This document shows positions 45,178 to 54,114 of a stretch of DNA of 64,000 bases, piece by piece. Position 1 is the stretch's first letter. Each line of letters opens with the position of its first letter. Source of the stretch: Kitasatospora sp. DSM 101779 (GTDB lineage Bacteria > Actinomycetota > Actinomycetes > Streptomycetales > Streptomycetaceae); assembly GCF_025655475.1 (NCBI RefSeq), contig NZ_JAHTIK010000001.1, positions 6,580,145 through 6,644,144 on the forward strand, in the 5' to 3' direction. Position numbers and translations under genes: made by a program. The notes beneath the pieces were generated by a model, which was not told where the DNA came from, made no database searches, and was given only the letters and a program-made list of their open reading frames with translations.

Positions 45178-45207
45178 TTGACGGTATCGATCAACGCTTC
45201 GTACAGT
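45178..45207 (+). promoter_or_regulatory. Promoter of the leader peptide / dehydrogenase transcript
   Basis: TTGACG (45178-45183), 18-nt spacer, TACAGT (45202-45207). The expected start falls at about 45214, at the leader peptide ATG. TTGA and TCAA half-sites (45178-45181 and 45191-45194) within it could serve a regulator. Confidence 0.75.
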
Positions 45208-45214
45208 CACCGGC

Positions 45215-45298
45215 ATGTCGTGCCGCCCTCCCCTGCTCACCCGCCGCAGGCACCTGGACCTGCGACGCGACGCGGGCGGGACCTGTCCGGGCAGATGA
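45215..45298 (+). CDS. Putative sulfur-responsive leader peptide (27 aa)
   Basis: A short frame from ATG 45215: cysteine at positions 3 and 24 and a central RRRHLDLRR. This matches the small leader peptides often annotated in Streptomyces before sulfur-assimilation genes (RRxHxDLxR followed by Cys). There is no ribosome site, but the -10 ends 7 nt before the ATG, so it should be translated from a leaderless mRNA. A hairpin starts 3 nt after its stop. Ribosome stalling at Cys codons could control the dehydrogenase gene at 45443. Confidence 0.75.
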   Translation: MSCRPPLLTRRRHLDLRRDAGGTCPGR

Positions 45299-45300
45299 CC

Positions 45301-45315
45301 GGGGCCTGAGGCCCC
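45301..45315 (+). promoter_or_regulatory. Attenuator-like hairpin after the leader peptide
   Basis: GGGGCC-TGA-GGCCCC, a 6-bp stem with a 3-nt loop, two bases after the leader stop codon (45296-45298). A ribosome terminating at the stop would cover its base, whereas a ribosome stalled at Cys24 would be further back, the geometry of an attenuation switch. Confidence 0.55.
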
Positions 45316-45442
45316 CTCGTCCCCGCGGCACCGGGCCCCGCAAGGCGCCCGCACCCACCGGACCGCAGGCCGCAGCGCCCGCGGACGGCCCGCACCGTGC
45401 CGCCCCCGCAGCCCGCGTCCCGCCAGCCCGGAGGCACCCGCC

Positions 45443-46624
45443 ATGACACCCGCCACCGCCCCGCCCGACGAGCGCGCCGCCGTCGCCGAGGCCCTCGCCC
45501 GACTGCCCCGCGTCGCCGACCTGCTCGCGGCCCGCGCGGAGGAGCACGACCGCGACGGGACCTTCCCCTACCAGGGCGTCGAGGCCGTGCACGAGGCCGG
45601 CCTGCTGACCCTCACCGTGGCCCGCCGGCACGGCGGAGCCGGGGCCGGACTCGCCGACACCGTCCGTGCGCTCGCCGGACTCGGCCGCGGCGACGCCTCC
45701 GTCGCCGTGCTCGCCGCCCACACGCTGCTGCTCCACGCCGAACAGGCCCGCGCCGGACTCTGGCCGGCCGCCGCGTACCGCAGGGTGCTCACCGAGTCCC
45801 GCCGCGGGCCGGCCCTGCTCGGCAGCCTCCGCGGCGAGTCCGGCAGCACCGCGACGGTGGCTCACTGGGACGGCGAGGCCTGGGAGTTGACGGGACGCCA
45901 GCACGACTGCAGCGGCGCCGAGGCGCTCGCCTGGATGGCCGTCCCCGCCCGCACCGACGAGGCCGTGCCCCGGACGGGCCTCTTCCTCGTCCGCGGTGAC
46001 AGCCCGGGCCTGGAGATCGACCCGGTCTGGGACCAGCTCGGCCTGCGCGCCAGCGCCGGCCACGACGTCGTCCTCGACCGGGTGCGGGTCGCCCCCGAGC
46101 TGGCCGTCCGGCTGACCGTGCCCGGCCGGGAGACCCCGGAGCAGCGGGCCGCCGCCGACACCGCCCGGGCCTGGCACGACCTCGCGCTCGCCGCCGTCCA
46201 CCTCGGCACCGCCCGGGCCGCCCAGGACTGGCTGATCCGCTTCCTGCGCCAGCGCACCCCGGCCAACCTCACCGAACCGCTCGCCACCCTGCCACGACAC
46301 CGCTCCGCGCTCGGCGAGATCGAGGCCGCCCTGATCGGCGCCGAGGAGGTGCTCGGCGCGGTCGCCGCCGCCGTGGACCGCGGCGAGACCGGCGCCGCCG
46401 GCCGCAGCGCCGCCGCCCAGCTGCTCGCCGGACGCGCCGCCACCGCGGCCGTGCAGCAGGCCGTCGCCCTCAGCGGCAGCCCCGGGCTCAGCCGGCGCCA
46501 CCCGCTGGAGCGCTACCTGCGCGACGTCCTCAGCAGCCGCACGCACTTCCCGCCGGACGAGACCGTGCTGGACACGCTCGCCGCGGCCGCGCTGGAACGC
46601 GGCGGTCCGCGCCGCTCCGGGTAG
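45443..46624 (+). CDS. Acyl-CoA dehydrogenase-like flavoprotein (sulfur-type candidate)
   Basis: A 393-aa protein with the acyl-CoA dehydrogenase fold: N-terminal helices (FPYQGVEAVHEAGLLTLTVA, GLGRGDASVAVLAAHTLL), central beta domain (WELTGRQHDCSGAEA) and C-terminal helical bundle. The usual catalytic glutamate is not evident. The leader peptide upstream points to the SfnB/DszC-like flavin monooxygenase branch used to release sulfur from organic compounds; that is inference. GGAGG precedes ATG 45443. Confidence 0.82.
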   Translation: MTPATAPPDERAAVAEALARLPRVADLLAARAEEHDRDGTFPYQGVEAVHEAGLLTLTVARRHGGAGAGLADTVRALAGLGRGDASVAVLAAHTLLLHAEQARAGLWPAAAYRRVLTESRRGPALLGSLRGESGSTATVAHWDGEAWELTGRQHDCSGAEALAWMAVPARTDEAVPRTGLFLVRGDSPGLEIDPVWDQLGLRASAGHDVVLDRVRVAPELAVRLTVPGRETPEQRAAADTARAWHDLALAAVHLGTARAAQDWLIRFLRQRTPANLTEPLATLPRHRSALGEIEAALIGAEEVLGAVAAAVDRGETGAAGRSAAAQLLAGRAATAAVQQAVALSGSPGLSRRHPLERYLRDVLSSRTHFPPDETVLDTLAAAALERGGPRRSG

Positions 46625-46672
46625 TCCGGAGCAGCTCCGGTCCACCCGGCCCCGACGCGGACCGCGCACGCC

Positions 46673-47830
46673 TCAGCGGGTGCCGACCGCCGCCCGTACC
46701 GCGCGGCGGGCCAGCGCCGCGTCGTCGTACAGCCGGCGGATCATGATGCGCTGCTCCTCGCCGGCGCCCGGTACGTCGTGCAGCCGGATCTCCCGCATCA
46801 GCACCAGGACGAGGTTCACCAGGAAGGCGTCCCGGGCCAGCGTGCCGCCGGACTGCGCGAGTTGGCTGATCTGGCGGCGGGCCGCGGTGTCCCCGGAGAG
46901 CACGCTCCACAGCACCGCCAGGTCGTACCCGGGCAGGTACCAGCCGGCCTCCTCCCAGTCGAGCAGCACCGGGCCGGACGGCGCCAGCAGGATGTTGCCC
47001 AGCAGAGCGTCGCCGTGGCACAGCTGCCGGGGCGTGTTCGCCAGTCCGTGCAGCAGCTGGCGCAGGTCGCCCGCGTCCCGGTCGGTGAGCTGGCCCACCG
47101 AGTGGAAGCGCGCGATCTCCATCGAGTAGTCCAGCGGCTTGCCGAAGACGTCGGTCGGCGGACGCCACAGGTTGAGCGTGCGCACCGCGCCGAGCACCGC
47201 GCGGACCTCGCCCGGGGTGGGCGGGTTCACCGGGTGCCGCTCGCGGGCCGCGGGCCGGCCCGGCACCCGCTCCAGCACCAGCACGCAGCGGTCGTGGTCG
47301 GCCGCCACCAGCCGGGGCAGCCGCACCGGCGGGCGGTGCCGGACGAACGCCCGGTAGACCGCCACCTCGTGGTGGAAGCGCTCGACCAGCTGCTCGTCCC
47401 GGGCGGCCTGCGGCGCCAGGCACTTGGCGACCACCGGGGCCCGGCCGATGGTGCCCGCGACGAGGATGTGCCGGCTGCCCTCCCGCAGCACCTGCCGGGG
47501 GAGGAAGGCGGGACATATCCGCGAGACGGCGGCCAGGGCGGCCTTCACGGCGGGCGTCTGCAGCGCCGTGGGGTCGACCCGGTCGACGAAGCCCTCGCCC
47601 GTGCGGGTGGTCAACAGGCGGCCGGGGACCGACCGGACGGGGGGGCCGGCGAGCGCGGTCCTGGCCATGACGGTGCGGGGGTCGCGCAGCTCGGTGCCCC
47701 GTGGCGCGGGCCGGCCGCCGGCCGCGGTCGGGGGCCGCAGCGCGGGGCGGGCCTGCCCCGGGAGGTGGCGCGCGGTGCCCGGTTCGGGGGCGGGTGCCGG
47801 GCGGGTGCCGGTGCTGGCTGTGGAGTACAT
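46673..47830 (-). CDS. Phosphotransferase, APH/choline kinase fold
   Basis: A 385-aa protein. The kinase-like domain shows VVAKCLAPQAARDEQLVERF (ATP lysine), CVLVLERVPGRP, the catalytic loop CHGDALLGNILLA and the metal motif VLLDWEEAGWYLPG. Members phosphorylate small alcohols or antibiotics; the substrate is not predictable. The first 55 residues are low complexity and an internal ATG (47668) could be the true start. Divergent from the NsdA-type gene across a 454-bp gap. Confidence 0.85.
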   Translation of the reverse strand: MYSTASTGTRPAPAPEPGTARHLPGQARPALRPPTAAGGRPAPRGTELRDPRTVMARTALAGPPVRSVPGRLLTTRTGEGFVDRVDPTALQTPAVKAALAAVSRICPAFLPRQVLREGSRHILVAGTIGRAPVVAKCLAPQAARDEQLVERFHHEVAVYRAFVRHRPPVRLPRLVAADHDRCVLVLERVPGRPAARERHPVNPPTPGEVRAVLGAVRTLNLWRPPTDVFGKPLDYSMEIARFHSVGQLTDRDAGDLRQLLHGLANTPRQLCHGDALLGNILLAPSGPVLLDWEEAGWYLPGYDLAVLWSVLSGDTAARRQISQLAQSGGTLARDAFLVNLVLVLMREIRLHDVPGAGEEQRIMIRRLYDDAALARRAVRAAVGTR

Positions 47831-48284
47831 GGGCTGGTGAGGGTCCCTTCCTGGCCGACTGCGGTGCCGTCTTCGCCCGTCCGTGCCGGAGCCTGCGAGC
47901 TGCCCCCGGCGCGATGGGCGGCCCGGGTGGAGTGCGGGCGTCGGGCGCGGTGCCGACGGGCCTCCTCCGCACCCTGGGGAATGCGGTGTCCGCCTGCCGC
48001 GCCGTGCCCGACGCCCCCGCGCCACCCGGCTTCGCCACCCCCTCCGGGACTCCCGGAAGGTCCGCCCGGAGCCGGTCGGACGGGCCGCTGACGGTCCGTC
48101 GGGCCGGAACCGTGGACGTTCCGGCCGCCTCCCGGCTCCGAAGTCGGGGTGGCGCATTCCTACCTGACACCCCGTCGGCACTGGCACACCATGTGGCGTG
48201 CCCTGGCGAACCCTGGCGAATGGTCGCGTGGCATGTGACAGAGCCACTACTGTCGAAATCAGCCGAGGAACCTGGGGGCTTCAC
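47831..48284. promoter_or_regulatory. Divergent promoter region with direct repeats before the NsdA-type gene
   Basis: No gene seen in 454 bp. CCCTGGCGAA occurs twice in tandem (48201-48210, 48211-48220), flanked by CATGTGGCGTG and CGTGGCATGTG. TACTGT at about 48248-48253 could be the -10 for the plus-strand gene. The repeats may bind a regulator. Confidence 0.45.
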
Positions 48285-49757
48285 GTGAGCAAGGGGCCGA
48301 ACGCCAGACTCGCCGACCTGTTCGCCCTGACCGGATGGTCCAAGGGCGAACTCGCCAGGCTGGTCAACCGGCGCGGTGCGGCGATGGGGCAGCAGCAGCT
48401 CTCCACCGACACCTCGCGGGTGCGGCGCTGGATCGAGCAGGGGGAGATCCCCCGCGATCCGGTACCGCGGGTGCTCGCCGCCGTGTTCACGGAGCGGCTC
48501 GGCCGTGTCGTCACCACAGAGGACCTCGGTCTGGAACGACACCGGCCCACCAGGGCGGGCACCCCCACGGAGACGGCGGCGGTCGTGCCCTGGCAGCCGG
48601 ATCGAACAGCGGCGGTCCTCACCGAGTTCACGGGAATGGACCTCATGCTGAACCGACGCGGTCTGGTCGGTGCGGGCGCGGCGCTCGCCGCCGGCACCGT
48701 CATCGCCGACAACCTGCACGACTGGCTCACCGGCGACGGCGTCGCCCACGCCGCCGAACGGCCCGGCCCGCGCCACGTGCTGACCCAGGGCGGCGCACAA
48801 CCCGTCGTGGACGTGTACGACGCCGGCCCGGTCGGCAACGACGAGGTGACCGCCCTGGAGCGGTCCGTGGAGGTCTTCCGCGCCTGGGACGCCTCCCGCG
48901 GCGGCGGCCTCCAGCGCAAGGCCGTGGTCGGCCAGCTCAACGAGGTCGGCGGCCTGCTGACGCACCGCCACAACCCGTCCGTCGAGCGCCGGTTGTGGAC
49001 GGTCGCGGCCAACCTGGCGGTGCTGGCCGGGTGGATGTCGCACGACGTCGGCCTGGAGCCCACCGCGCAGAAGTACTTCGTGATCGCCGCGCAGGCCGCC
49101 AAGGAGGCCGACGACCGGCCCCGGGCCGGCGAGGCGATCTCGCGCGCCGCCCGCCAGATGCTCCACCTCGGCCGCGCCGACGACGCCCTGGAGCTCATGC
49201 AGCTCGCCCAGGCCAGCGCCGGCGACCGGGCCCAGCCGCGGACACGGGCCATGCTGCACACCGTGGAGGCCTGGGCGCAGGCCTCGCTCGGCCGCTCCGA
49301 GGCGACCCGGCGGGTGCTGGGCGAGGCCGAGGACCTCTTCGTGCAGGACGCCGACGAGGCACCGCCGAGCTGGATGCAGCTCTTCAACGAGGCCGAGCTG
49401 CACGGGATGCAGGCGCTGGTCTACCGGACCCTGGCCGAGCACGACCCGGGCGCCGTCCGGCTCGCCGAGCAGCACGCCCGCCGCGCCATCGACATGCGCC
49501 CGGTCGGCCGGGAGCGCTCCGCGCTGCTCGACCAGATCACGCTGGCCTCGGTGTACTGGATCTCCGGCGAGCCGGACGAGGCCTGCCTGCAGGCCAAGCT
49601 GGCGATGAACGCGATCAACCAGACCTCCTCGATGCGGACCTGGGACCGGCTGCGCGAGATGTACCGGCTGGCCGGCCAGTACCAGGGGCTGCCGGAGGTC
49701 GCGGAGCTGCGCGAGGAGATCGACGCGGTGATGCCGCAGCGCCGCCGGCAGGTCTAG
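48285..49757 (+). CDS. nsdA: NsdA-type regulator with TPR-like region
   Basis: A 490-aa protein. The N-terminal 80 residues (LADLFALTGWSKGELARLVN, RVRRWIEQGEIPRDPVPRVL) form a helix-turn-helix-like domain. The rest is helical repeats (for example AKEADDRPRAGEAISRAARQ, LELMQLAQASAGDRAQPRTR) like a TPR array. This matches NsdA/NsdB of Streptomyces, where NsdA represses sporulation and antibiotic production. Which paralogue it is cannot be settled here. GTG 48285 is chosen because homologues start MSKGPNARLADLF-like; GGGGG precedes it. Confidence 0.82.
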   Translation: MSKGPNARLADLFALTGWSKGELARLVNRRGAAMGQQQLSTDTSRVRRWIEQGEIPRDPVPRVLAAVFTERLGRVVTTEDLGLERHRPTRAGTPTETAAVVPWQPDRTAAVLTEFTGMDLMLNRRGLVGAGAALAAGTVIADNLHDWLTGDGVAHAAERPGPRHVLTQGGAQPVVDVYDAGPVGNDEVTALERSVEVFRAWDASRGGGLQRKAVVGQLNEVGGLLTHRHNPSVERRLWTVAANLAVLAGWMSHDVGLEPTAQKYFVIAAQAAKEADDRPRAGEAISRAARQMLHLGRADDALELMQLAQASAGDRAQPRTRAMLHTVEAWAQASLGRSEATRRVLGEAEDLFVQDADEAPPSWMQLFNEAELHGMQALVYRTLAEHDPGAVRLAEQHARRAIDMRPVGRERSALLDQITLASVYWISGEPDEACLQAKLAMNAINQTSSMRTWDRLREMYRLAGQYQGLPEVAELREEIDAVMPQRRRQV

Positions 49758-49790
49758 GAGCTTTCTTCCAGGACGCACGGATGCCTCTTG

Positions 49791-49814
49791 GGGAGGTGCC
49801 CCCACACGCCCCTG
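49791..49814 (+). repeat. Dispersed palindromic element, half copy D
   Basis: 24 bp beginning GGGAGGTGCCCCCACACG, one base different from the arm at 25850-25873 and from the complement of 60726-60749. Located just after the nsdA stop. Confidence 0.85.
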
Positions 49815-49871
49815 AATCGACCTCCCGAGTGTTCTGAGAAGGGTCCGGGGCCCGCCGGGGGAGCCGCTCGG

Positions 49872-50237
49872 TCAGGCCCGGACGGGGCGGATCAGCATGC
49901 GCAGGGCGGTGGCCCGGCCGTCCCTGCCGAGCAGGGGGGCGCCGGTGCAGCGCACCGTGCTGGTGCGGCCGTCGGGCCGGCGTATTCGGACGGTCGCGGC
50001 GCCGGTCCGCCCGTGCACGAGGATCCGGGTGACCAGGCGGCAGAGCTGCGGACGGTCCTCGGCGTGCAGCAGTACGGGGAACGCGTCCAGGGTGAGCGGG
50101 CCCAGCCCGGGGTCGCGGCCGAGCAGGTGGAAGGCGCCGTCCGACCAGTGCACGTCGTCGGTGAGCAGGTCCCACTCGGCGGCGGCGACGTCTCCCGGAC
50201 GGCTCACGGCGGGTGCGTGGCCGGCGGTCAGGCTCAT
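49872..50237 (-). CDS. Small PAS-domain protein
   Basis: A 121-aa single PAS domain (WSDGAFHLLGRDPGLGPLTL, FPVLLHAEDRPQLCRLVTRI, VRIRRPDGRTSTVRCTGAPL). No output domain is attached, so it would signal by binding another protein or be a remnant of a larger sensor. No ribosome site of strength precedes ATG 50237. Confidence 0.8.
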   Translation of the reverse strand: MSLTAGHAPAVSRPGDVAAAEWDLLTDDVHWSDGAFHLLGRDPGLGPLTLDAFPVLLHAEDRPQLCRLVTRILVHGRTGAATVRIRRPDGRTSTVRCTGAPLLGRDGRATALRMLIRPVRA

Positions 50238-50332
50238 CGGGGCTCGCTGCGTGTTCGGAGGAGGGTGAGGGTGCGGCCCGCGGGGGCCGTTCCCAGAGCC
50301 TGCCACAGCGTTCCGTCCGATGTGGGGTATTT

Positions 50333-50347
50333 GCGGACATCGTCCGC
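50333..50347. promoter_or_regulatory. Palindrome GCGGACATCGTCCGC in the PAS/HEAT divergent gap
   Basis: Six-base arms around ATC in a 330-bp, locally AT-rich gap between divergent genes. The gap holds nothing else recognisable. Possible operator for either gene. Confidence 0.35.
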
Positions 50348-50567
50348 GGATTTTCCGGAGGCATATGCCGGAGCCGCTCGGGGGCCGCCGAGGGGCCGGG
50401 CGTGCACGGGCGGTTTTCCGCCGCCGATCCGTTGCCCTGTGTGCAGATAACGGCCCCAGGCGGTAGCCTTCGGTGATTCCGGCGCCCGGGCGCCTGTCCA
50501 GGACCGATCCACCCCCGGCGACGGAAAAGCCGTTGCCTCGACGACCGCCGCAACGGATGCTGACCTC

Positions 50568-52019
50568 ATGTTCGAGCCAGTGATAGCGCCCAGTGCCAGT
50601 CTCGTCGGCCTCCTGCAGAGGGGCCGCGGCGACGGGCAACTGCATGCCCTGGCCGCCGACCGCGCCGAGGCGATCGCCGCCCTCGAGTCCTGCGTCACCC
50701 ACGACCCCCGTGCCGACTGGCAGGTCGAGAACCGCTCCCTCTACTACGCGCGCCTCTACATGGAGCTGGAGGCGCCGCTCACCGGCATTGAGGCCCACCT
50801 GCGCGCCCCCGAGGACGCCGTCGACCAGGACGAGGCCCGCACCGGCCTCGCCCTGTCCGTGCTCGGCCACCTCGCCGCCTACGGCCGCCGCGACGCCCTC
50901 GACCTGCTGCGCGGCTACACCGCCACCGGCTGGAACTGGGCGTGGGCGCTCGACGAACTCGCGCTGCGCGACGACGACCGGTCCCTGCTCTCGCTCGCCC
51001 CCGCCGTCCTCGGCCGCTTCCCGGCCGGCCCGGAGGGCGACGCGGAGCTGCGCGCCGCCGTCCGCGGCGCCTACGAGCCGCGGCCCTGGCGGCTGTGGGC
51101 CGCGCACCACCCGCGGATCGCCGCGGCGAGCGAGCAGTCACCCTTCGACCTGTGGCAGCGGCAGATGAACCGCGGCGGTGTCACCCCGGGCTGGAGCACC
51201 GCCGACGTGCTCGCCTGGGCCGACCACCAGGATCCGGCCGATCCGACCGGCCCGGCACCGGACGCGGCGGCCGCCGCCCGCCGCGCAGCCGCGGCCGCCC
51301 GCTGCCTCGCCGCCGTCGTCCGCCCCGAGGACCGCCCCGCCGTCCTGGACGCCGCCCGTAACGGCGCGCCCGGCGCCCGCAGCGCCGCCCTGCGCCACCT
51401 CGTCGACCGGAACGATCCCGCCGCGGCCGGCCTGATCGAGGCCGCCGCCGCCGACGTCGACGAGCGGATCGTCACCGCCGCCCTGGAGGTGCTCGGCCGG
51501 ATGCGCGGACCGGAGGCACTGGCCCACGCCCGGCGCTGGGCCGACCCGGCGACCGGCGGCGCCGACAGCGCGCTCGGCGAGGCCGCCGTGCAGCTCCTGG
51601 CCGACGCAGGCGAACCGGCCGACGGCCCGCTCGTGGTCGACGCGCTGCGCCGCTGGATCTCGGTGCGCGGCACCGACGGCGCGGGCCTGGCGACGCTGGT
51701 CGACGGTGCGGGGCGGCTGGCCGCCGTTGCTGCCGTCCCCGCCCTGCGACACGTGTACGGCGAGGCGGTCTCCTCCGAACTCCGCGGCCGGGCCGCCCGC
51801 GCGCTCGCCGTGACCGACCCGCACTTCGCCGAGGGCCCCGCGGTCGAATGCCTCTGGGACTGCGAGGAGTCGACCCGTGAACTCGCCGCCCGCCACGTCA
51901 CCACAACGGGTGATGTACGGGTGCTGGAGCGTCTGCGCAGGCTGGCCGCCGACCCCGCGGAGGAGGCCGAGGTGCACGCCGCCGTGAGGGTACGGCTCAC
52001 CTCGCGCGAGCGCCCGTAG
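50568..52019 (+). CDS. HEAT-repeat domain protein
   Basis: A 483-aa soluble helical protein. The middle and C-terminal parts show HEAT-like units (ARSAALRHLVDRNDPAAAGL, VDERIVTAALEVLGRMRGPE, ALGEAAVQLLADAGEPADGP, ELRGRAARALAVTDPHFAEG). The N-terminal 200 residues are specific to this family (LYYARLYMELEAPLTGIEAH, GYTATGWNWAWALDEL). A scaffold role is typical; the partner is unknown. ATG 50568. Confidence 0.87.
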   Translation: MFEPVIAPSASLVGLLQRGRGDGQLHALAADRAEAIAALESCVTHDPRADWQVENRSLYYARLYMELEAPLTGIEAHLRAPEDAVDQDEARTGLALSVLGHLAAYGRRDALDLLRGYTATGWNWAWALDELALRDDDRSLLSLAPAVLGRFPAGPEGDAELRAAVRGAYEPRPWRLWAAHHPRIAAASEQSPFDLWQRQMNRGGVTPGWSTADVLAWADHQDPADPTGPAPDAAAAARRAAAAARCLAAVVRPEDRPAVLDAARNGAPGARSAALRHLVDRNDPAAAGLIEAAAADVDERIVTAALEVLGRMRGPEALAHARRWADPATGGADSALGEAAVQLLADAGEPADGPLVVDALRRWISVRGTDGAGLATLVDGAGRLAAVAAVPALRHVYGEAVSSELRGRAARALAVTDPHFAEGPAVECLWDCEESTRELAARHVTTTGDVRVLERLRRLAADPAEEAEVHAAVRVRLTSRERP

Positions 52020-52128
52020 ATCATCGGAATCGACGATCGGGGGCGGACGCCCCACGTCGGTGCGGCATCATGGGCAGGACGCCGAATCGGCCGCAGGCCG
52101 GCCGTCCACCCCGGGGAGCACCGCCGCC

Positions 52129-52857
52129 ATGAACCGATCCCGCCTCCTTGCCCGCGCCGCCGTCCCGCTGGCCGCCGCGGCCGGCGTGCTCGCCCTGGCG
52201 GGCCCGGCCCTGGCCCACGTCGAGGTCGAGTCCGCGACGGCACAGGCCCTGGCGACCGACGCGGTGGTCGCCTTCGACGCCGAGGGCGAGTCGTCGAGCG
52301 CGGGCATCAAGCAGGTCAAGGTGGTGCTGCCGACCGGGATCGCGCCGTCCGACGTGTCGCTGGTCGAGGCGCCCAAGGGCTGGACCTTCACCCCGTCCGA
52401 GGACGGCTACCAGGTGGCCGGCAACGCGCTCGCCCCCGGCAAGAACGCCGCCTACAAGATCAAGGTGCGCCAGCTGCCGAACGAGAAGTCGGTCGTCTTC
52501 AAGACCCTGGTCACCTACTCCGACGGCCACGTCGACCGCTGGATCGAACTGCCGCAGGGCGGCGCCGAGCCCGCGAATCCCGCACCCGTCCTGAAGCTCG
52601 CGGCCGCCTCGCCCGGGGCGAAGCCGCTGCCCGCCTCGTCCTCCGCGACCCCCTCGGCCGCGCCGACCACCGCGTCCGCCGTCCCGTCCGCGGCGCCGAG
52701 CGCCGCGCCGTCCTCGGCGAGCCCCGAGGCGACCGCCCCCGCCGCCTCCGACGGCGGCTCCGGCAGCGGCACGGCCACCGTGGTGGTGGTCGCCGTGCTG
52801 GCCGCGGCCATCGTCGGCGTCGTCCTCTGGCGCCGCCGCGCGGCCCCGCGCGACTGA
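52129..52857 (+). CDS. YcnI/DUF1775-like secreted copper-binding protein
   Basis: A 242-aa protein: signal peptide (AAVPLAAAAGVLALAGPALA) cleaved so the mature protein begins HVEVES, and a beta-sandwich with a Trp in APKGWTFTP. A Ser/Ala/Pro stalk (about 170-210) and a C-terminal membrane anchor (ATVVVVAVLAAAIVGVVLW) with basic tail follow. In the family, the new N-terminal His and a Trp bind copper outside the membrane. No copper pump is adjacent. CGGGGAG precedes the ATG. Confidence 0.88.
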   Translation: MNRSRLLARAAVPLAAAAGVLALAGPALAHVEVESATAQALATDAVVAFDAEGESSSAGIKQVKVVLPTGIAPSDVSLVEAPKGWTFTPSEDGYQVAGNALAPGKNAAYKIKVRQLPNEKSVVFKTLVTYSDGHVDRWIELPQGGAEPANPAPVLKLAAASPGAKPLPASSSATPSAAPTTASAVPSAAPSAAPSSASPEATAPAASDGGSGSGTATVVVVAVLAAAIVGVVLWRRRAAPRD

Positions 52858-52885
52858 CGCCGGCGACCGCGACCGACCGCGAACG

Positions 52886-52924
52886 GCGCAGGGCCCGGTC
52901 CGTTCGTCGGACCGGGCCCTGCGC
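52886..52924. terminator. Bidirectional terminator between ycnI-like gene and uppP
   Basis: Perfect 17-bp stem (52886-52902, 52908-52924; GCGCAGGGCCCGGTCCG) with TTCGT loop, between two convergent genes. Confidence 0.93.
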
Positions 52925-52936
52925 ATGCCGGACCGG

Positions 52937-53782
52937 CTACCCGCCGACGCCCGCGTCCGGGGCCAGCACGCCCGCGGTGACCAGCCCGACGATCACCACG
53001 CCGAGCGCGACCCGGTACACCACGAACGGCATGAAGCTGTTGTGCGAGATGTACTTCAGGAACCAGGCGATGGCGGCGTAGCCCACCGCGAAGGCGATCG
53101 CGGTGGCCAGCAGGGTCGGCCCCCAGGCCGGTGCCGGGCCTTCACCGATCTTGAAGAGCTCCAGCGTGCCCGAGGCCAGCACCGCCGGGATCGCCAGCAG
53201 GAACGAGTAGCGCGCCGCCGCCTCCCGGCTGTACCCCATCAGCAGGCCGGCGCTGATCGTTCCGCCCGAGCGGGACACCCCCGGGATCAGCGCCAGCGAC
53301 TGCGCCAGACCGTACGCCGCCGCGTGGGGGAGCGTCAGATCGCTGATCGGGCGGGCGTTGCGGACCGCCCGGGAGCGGTCCGCGACCGCCAGGACCAGGC
53401 CGAACACGATCAGCGTGGTGCCGATGACCCGCAGGTCGCGCAGCGAGGTCTCGATGGTGTCCTGGAAGGCCGCGCCGAAGACGCCGATCGGCAGGGTGCC
53501 GACGATGACGAACCAGCCCAGCCGGGCGTTCGGGTCGCTGCGCCGCGCCGGGCTGAACAGCGAGGCGGCCCAGGCGCCGACGATCGCGGCGATGTCCCTG
53601 CGGAAGTAGATCAGCACGGCCGACTCGGTGCCCAGCTGGGTCACCGCCGTGAACGCCGCCCCCGGGTCGTCCCAGCCCGCCAGTGCCGAGAACACGCGCA
53701 GGTGCGCGCTGGAGGAGACGGGCAGGAACTCGGTGAGCCCCTGGACGAGGCCGAGCACGGCCGCGTGGAACCAGTCGATCAC
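52937..53782 (-). CDS. uppP: Undecaprenyl-diphosphatase
   Basis: A 281-aa membrane enzyme that recycles undecaprenyl pyrophosphate to the carrier used for peptidoglycan and glycans. Signature motifs are VQGLTEFLPVSSSAHLRVF (catalytic Glu region) and IPGVSRSGGTISAGLLMGY (phosphate-binding SRS). About eight helices. GTG 53782 is chosen since homologues begin just before DWFHAAVLG. It may support the lipid-linked glycan assembly encoded earlier in the window. The family also gives bacitracin tolerance. Confidence 0.95.
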   Translation of the reverse strand: MIDWFHAAVLGLVQGLTEFLPVSSSAHLRVFSALAGWDDPGAAFTAVTQLGTESAVLIYFRRDIAAIVGAWAASLFSPARRSDPNARLGWFVIVGTLPIGVFGAAFQDTIETSLRDLRVIGTTLIVFGLVLAVADRSRAVRNARPISDLTLPHAAAYGLAQSLALIPGVSRSGGTISAGLLMGYSREAAARYSFLLAIPAVLASGTLELFKIGEGPAPAWGPTLLATAIAFAVGYAAIAWFLKYISHNSFMPFVVYRVALGVVIVGLVTAGVLAPDAGVGG

Positions 53783-53964
53783 CGGGCACCCGCCAGGGGC
53801 GTCCGTCGGTGGGTGTGCATGGGGGCTGTCCTGTTCGTTGGTGGTGGTGCGCGGTCCGCCGACGGCACGACGCGGTCGGGGCGGCTGCCGGGGTCCTGCC
53901 GTTCCGCGGCGCCGCCCGCTGCGGCGCCCGGCCCCCTCCGGCGCAGCTGGAGAATAGGCATTCA

Positions 53965-53993
53965 AGATGACCGGTACCTTTCCGCAGGGTCAA
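53965..53993 (-). promoter_or_regulatory. Candidate promoter of uppP
   Basis: On the minus strand TTGACC (53993-53988), 17-nt spacer, TCATCT (53970-53965). It predicts a leader of about 175 nt before GTG 53782. The remainder of the 332-bp divergent gap has no visible gene. Confidence 0.5.
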
Positions 53994-54114
53994 GATCCGG
54001 TGCCGCCCCGGCCGCGCCCGCCGGACCGGCCGCATGACGGCATGTCAGGCGGGTGGCGGCCGCCGGGCTGCGGCATGCTGGCCCCGGGTCACCACACGGA
54101 CGGGAGCGGACGGC

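Noticed and set aside
46530..49805. 1091-codon minus-strand frame opposite nsdA
   Set aside because: Antisense shadow of the NsdA-type gene and other genes; composition is not protein-like.
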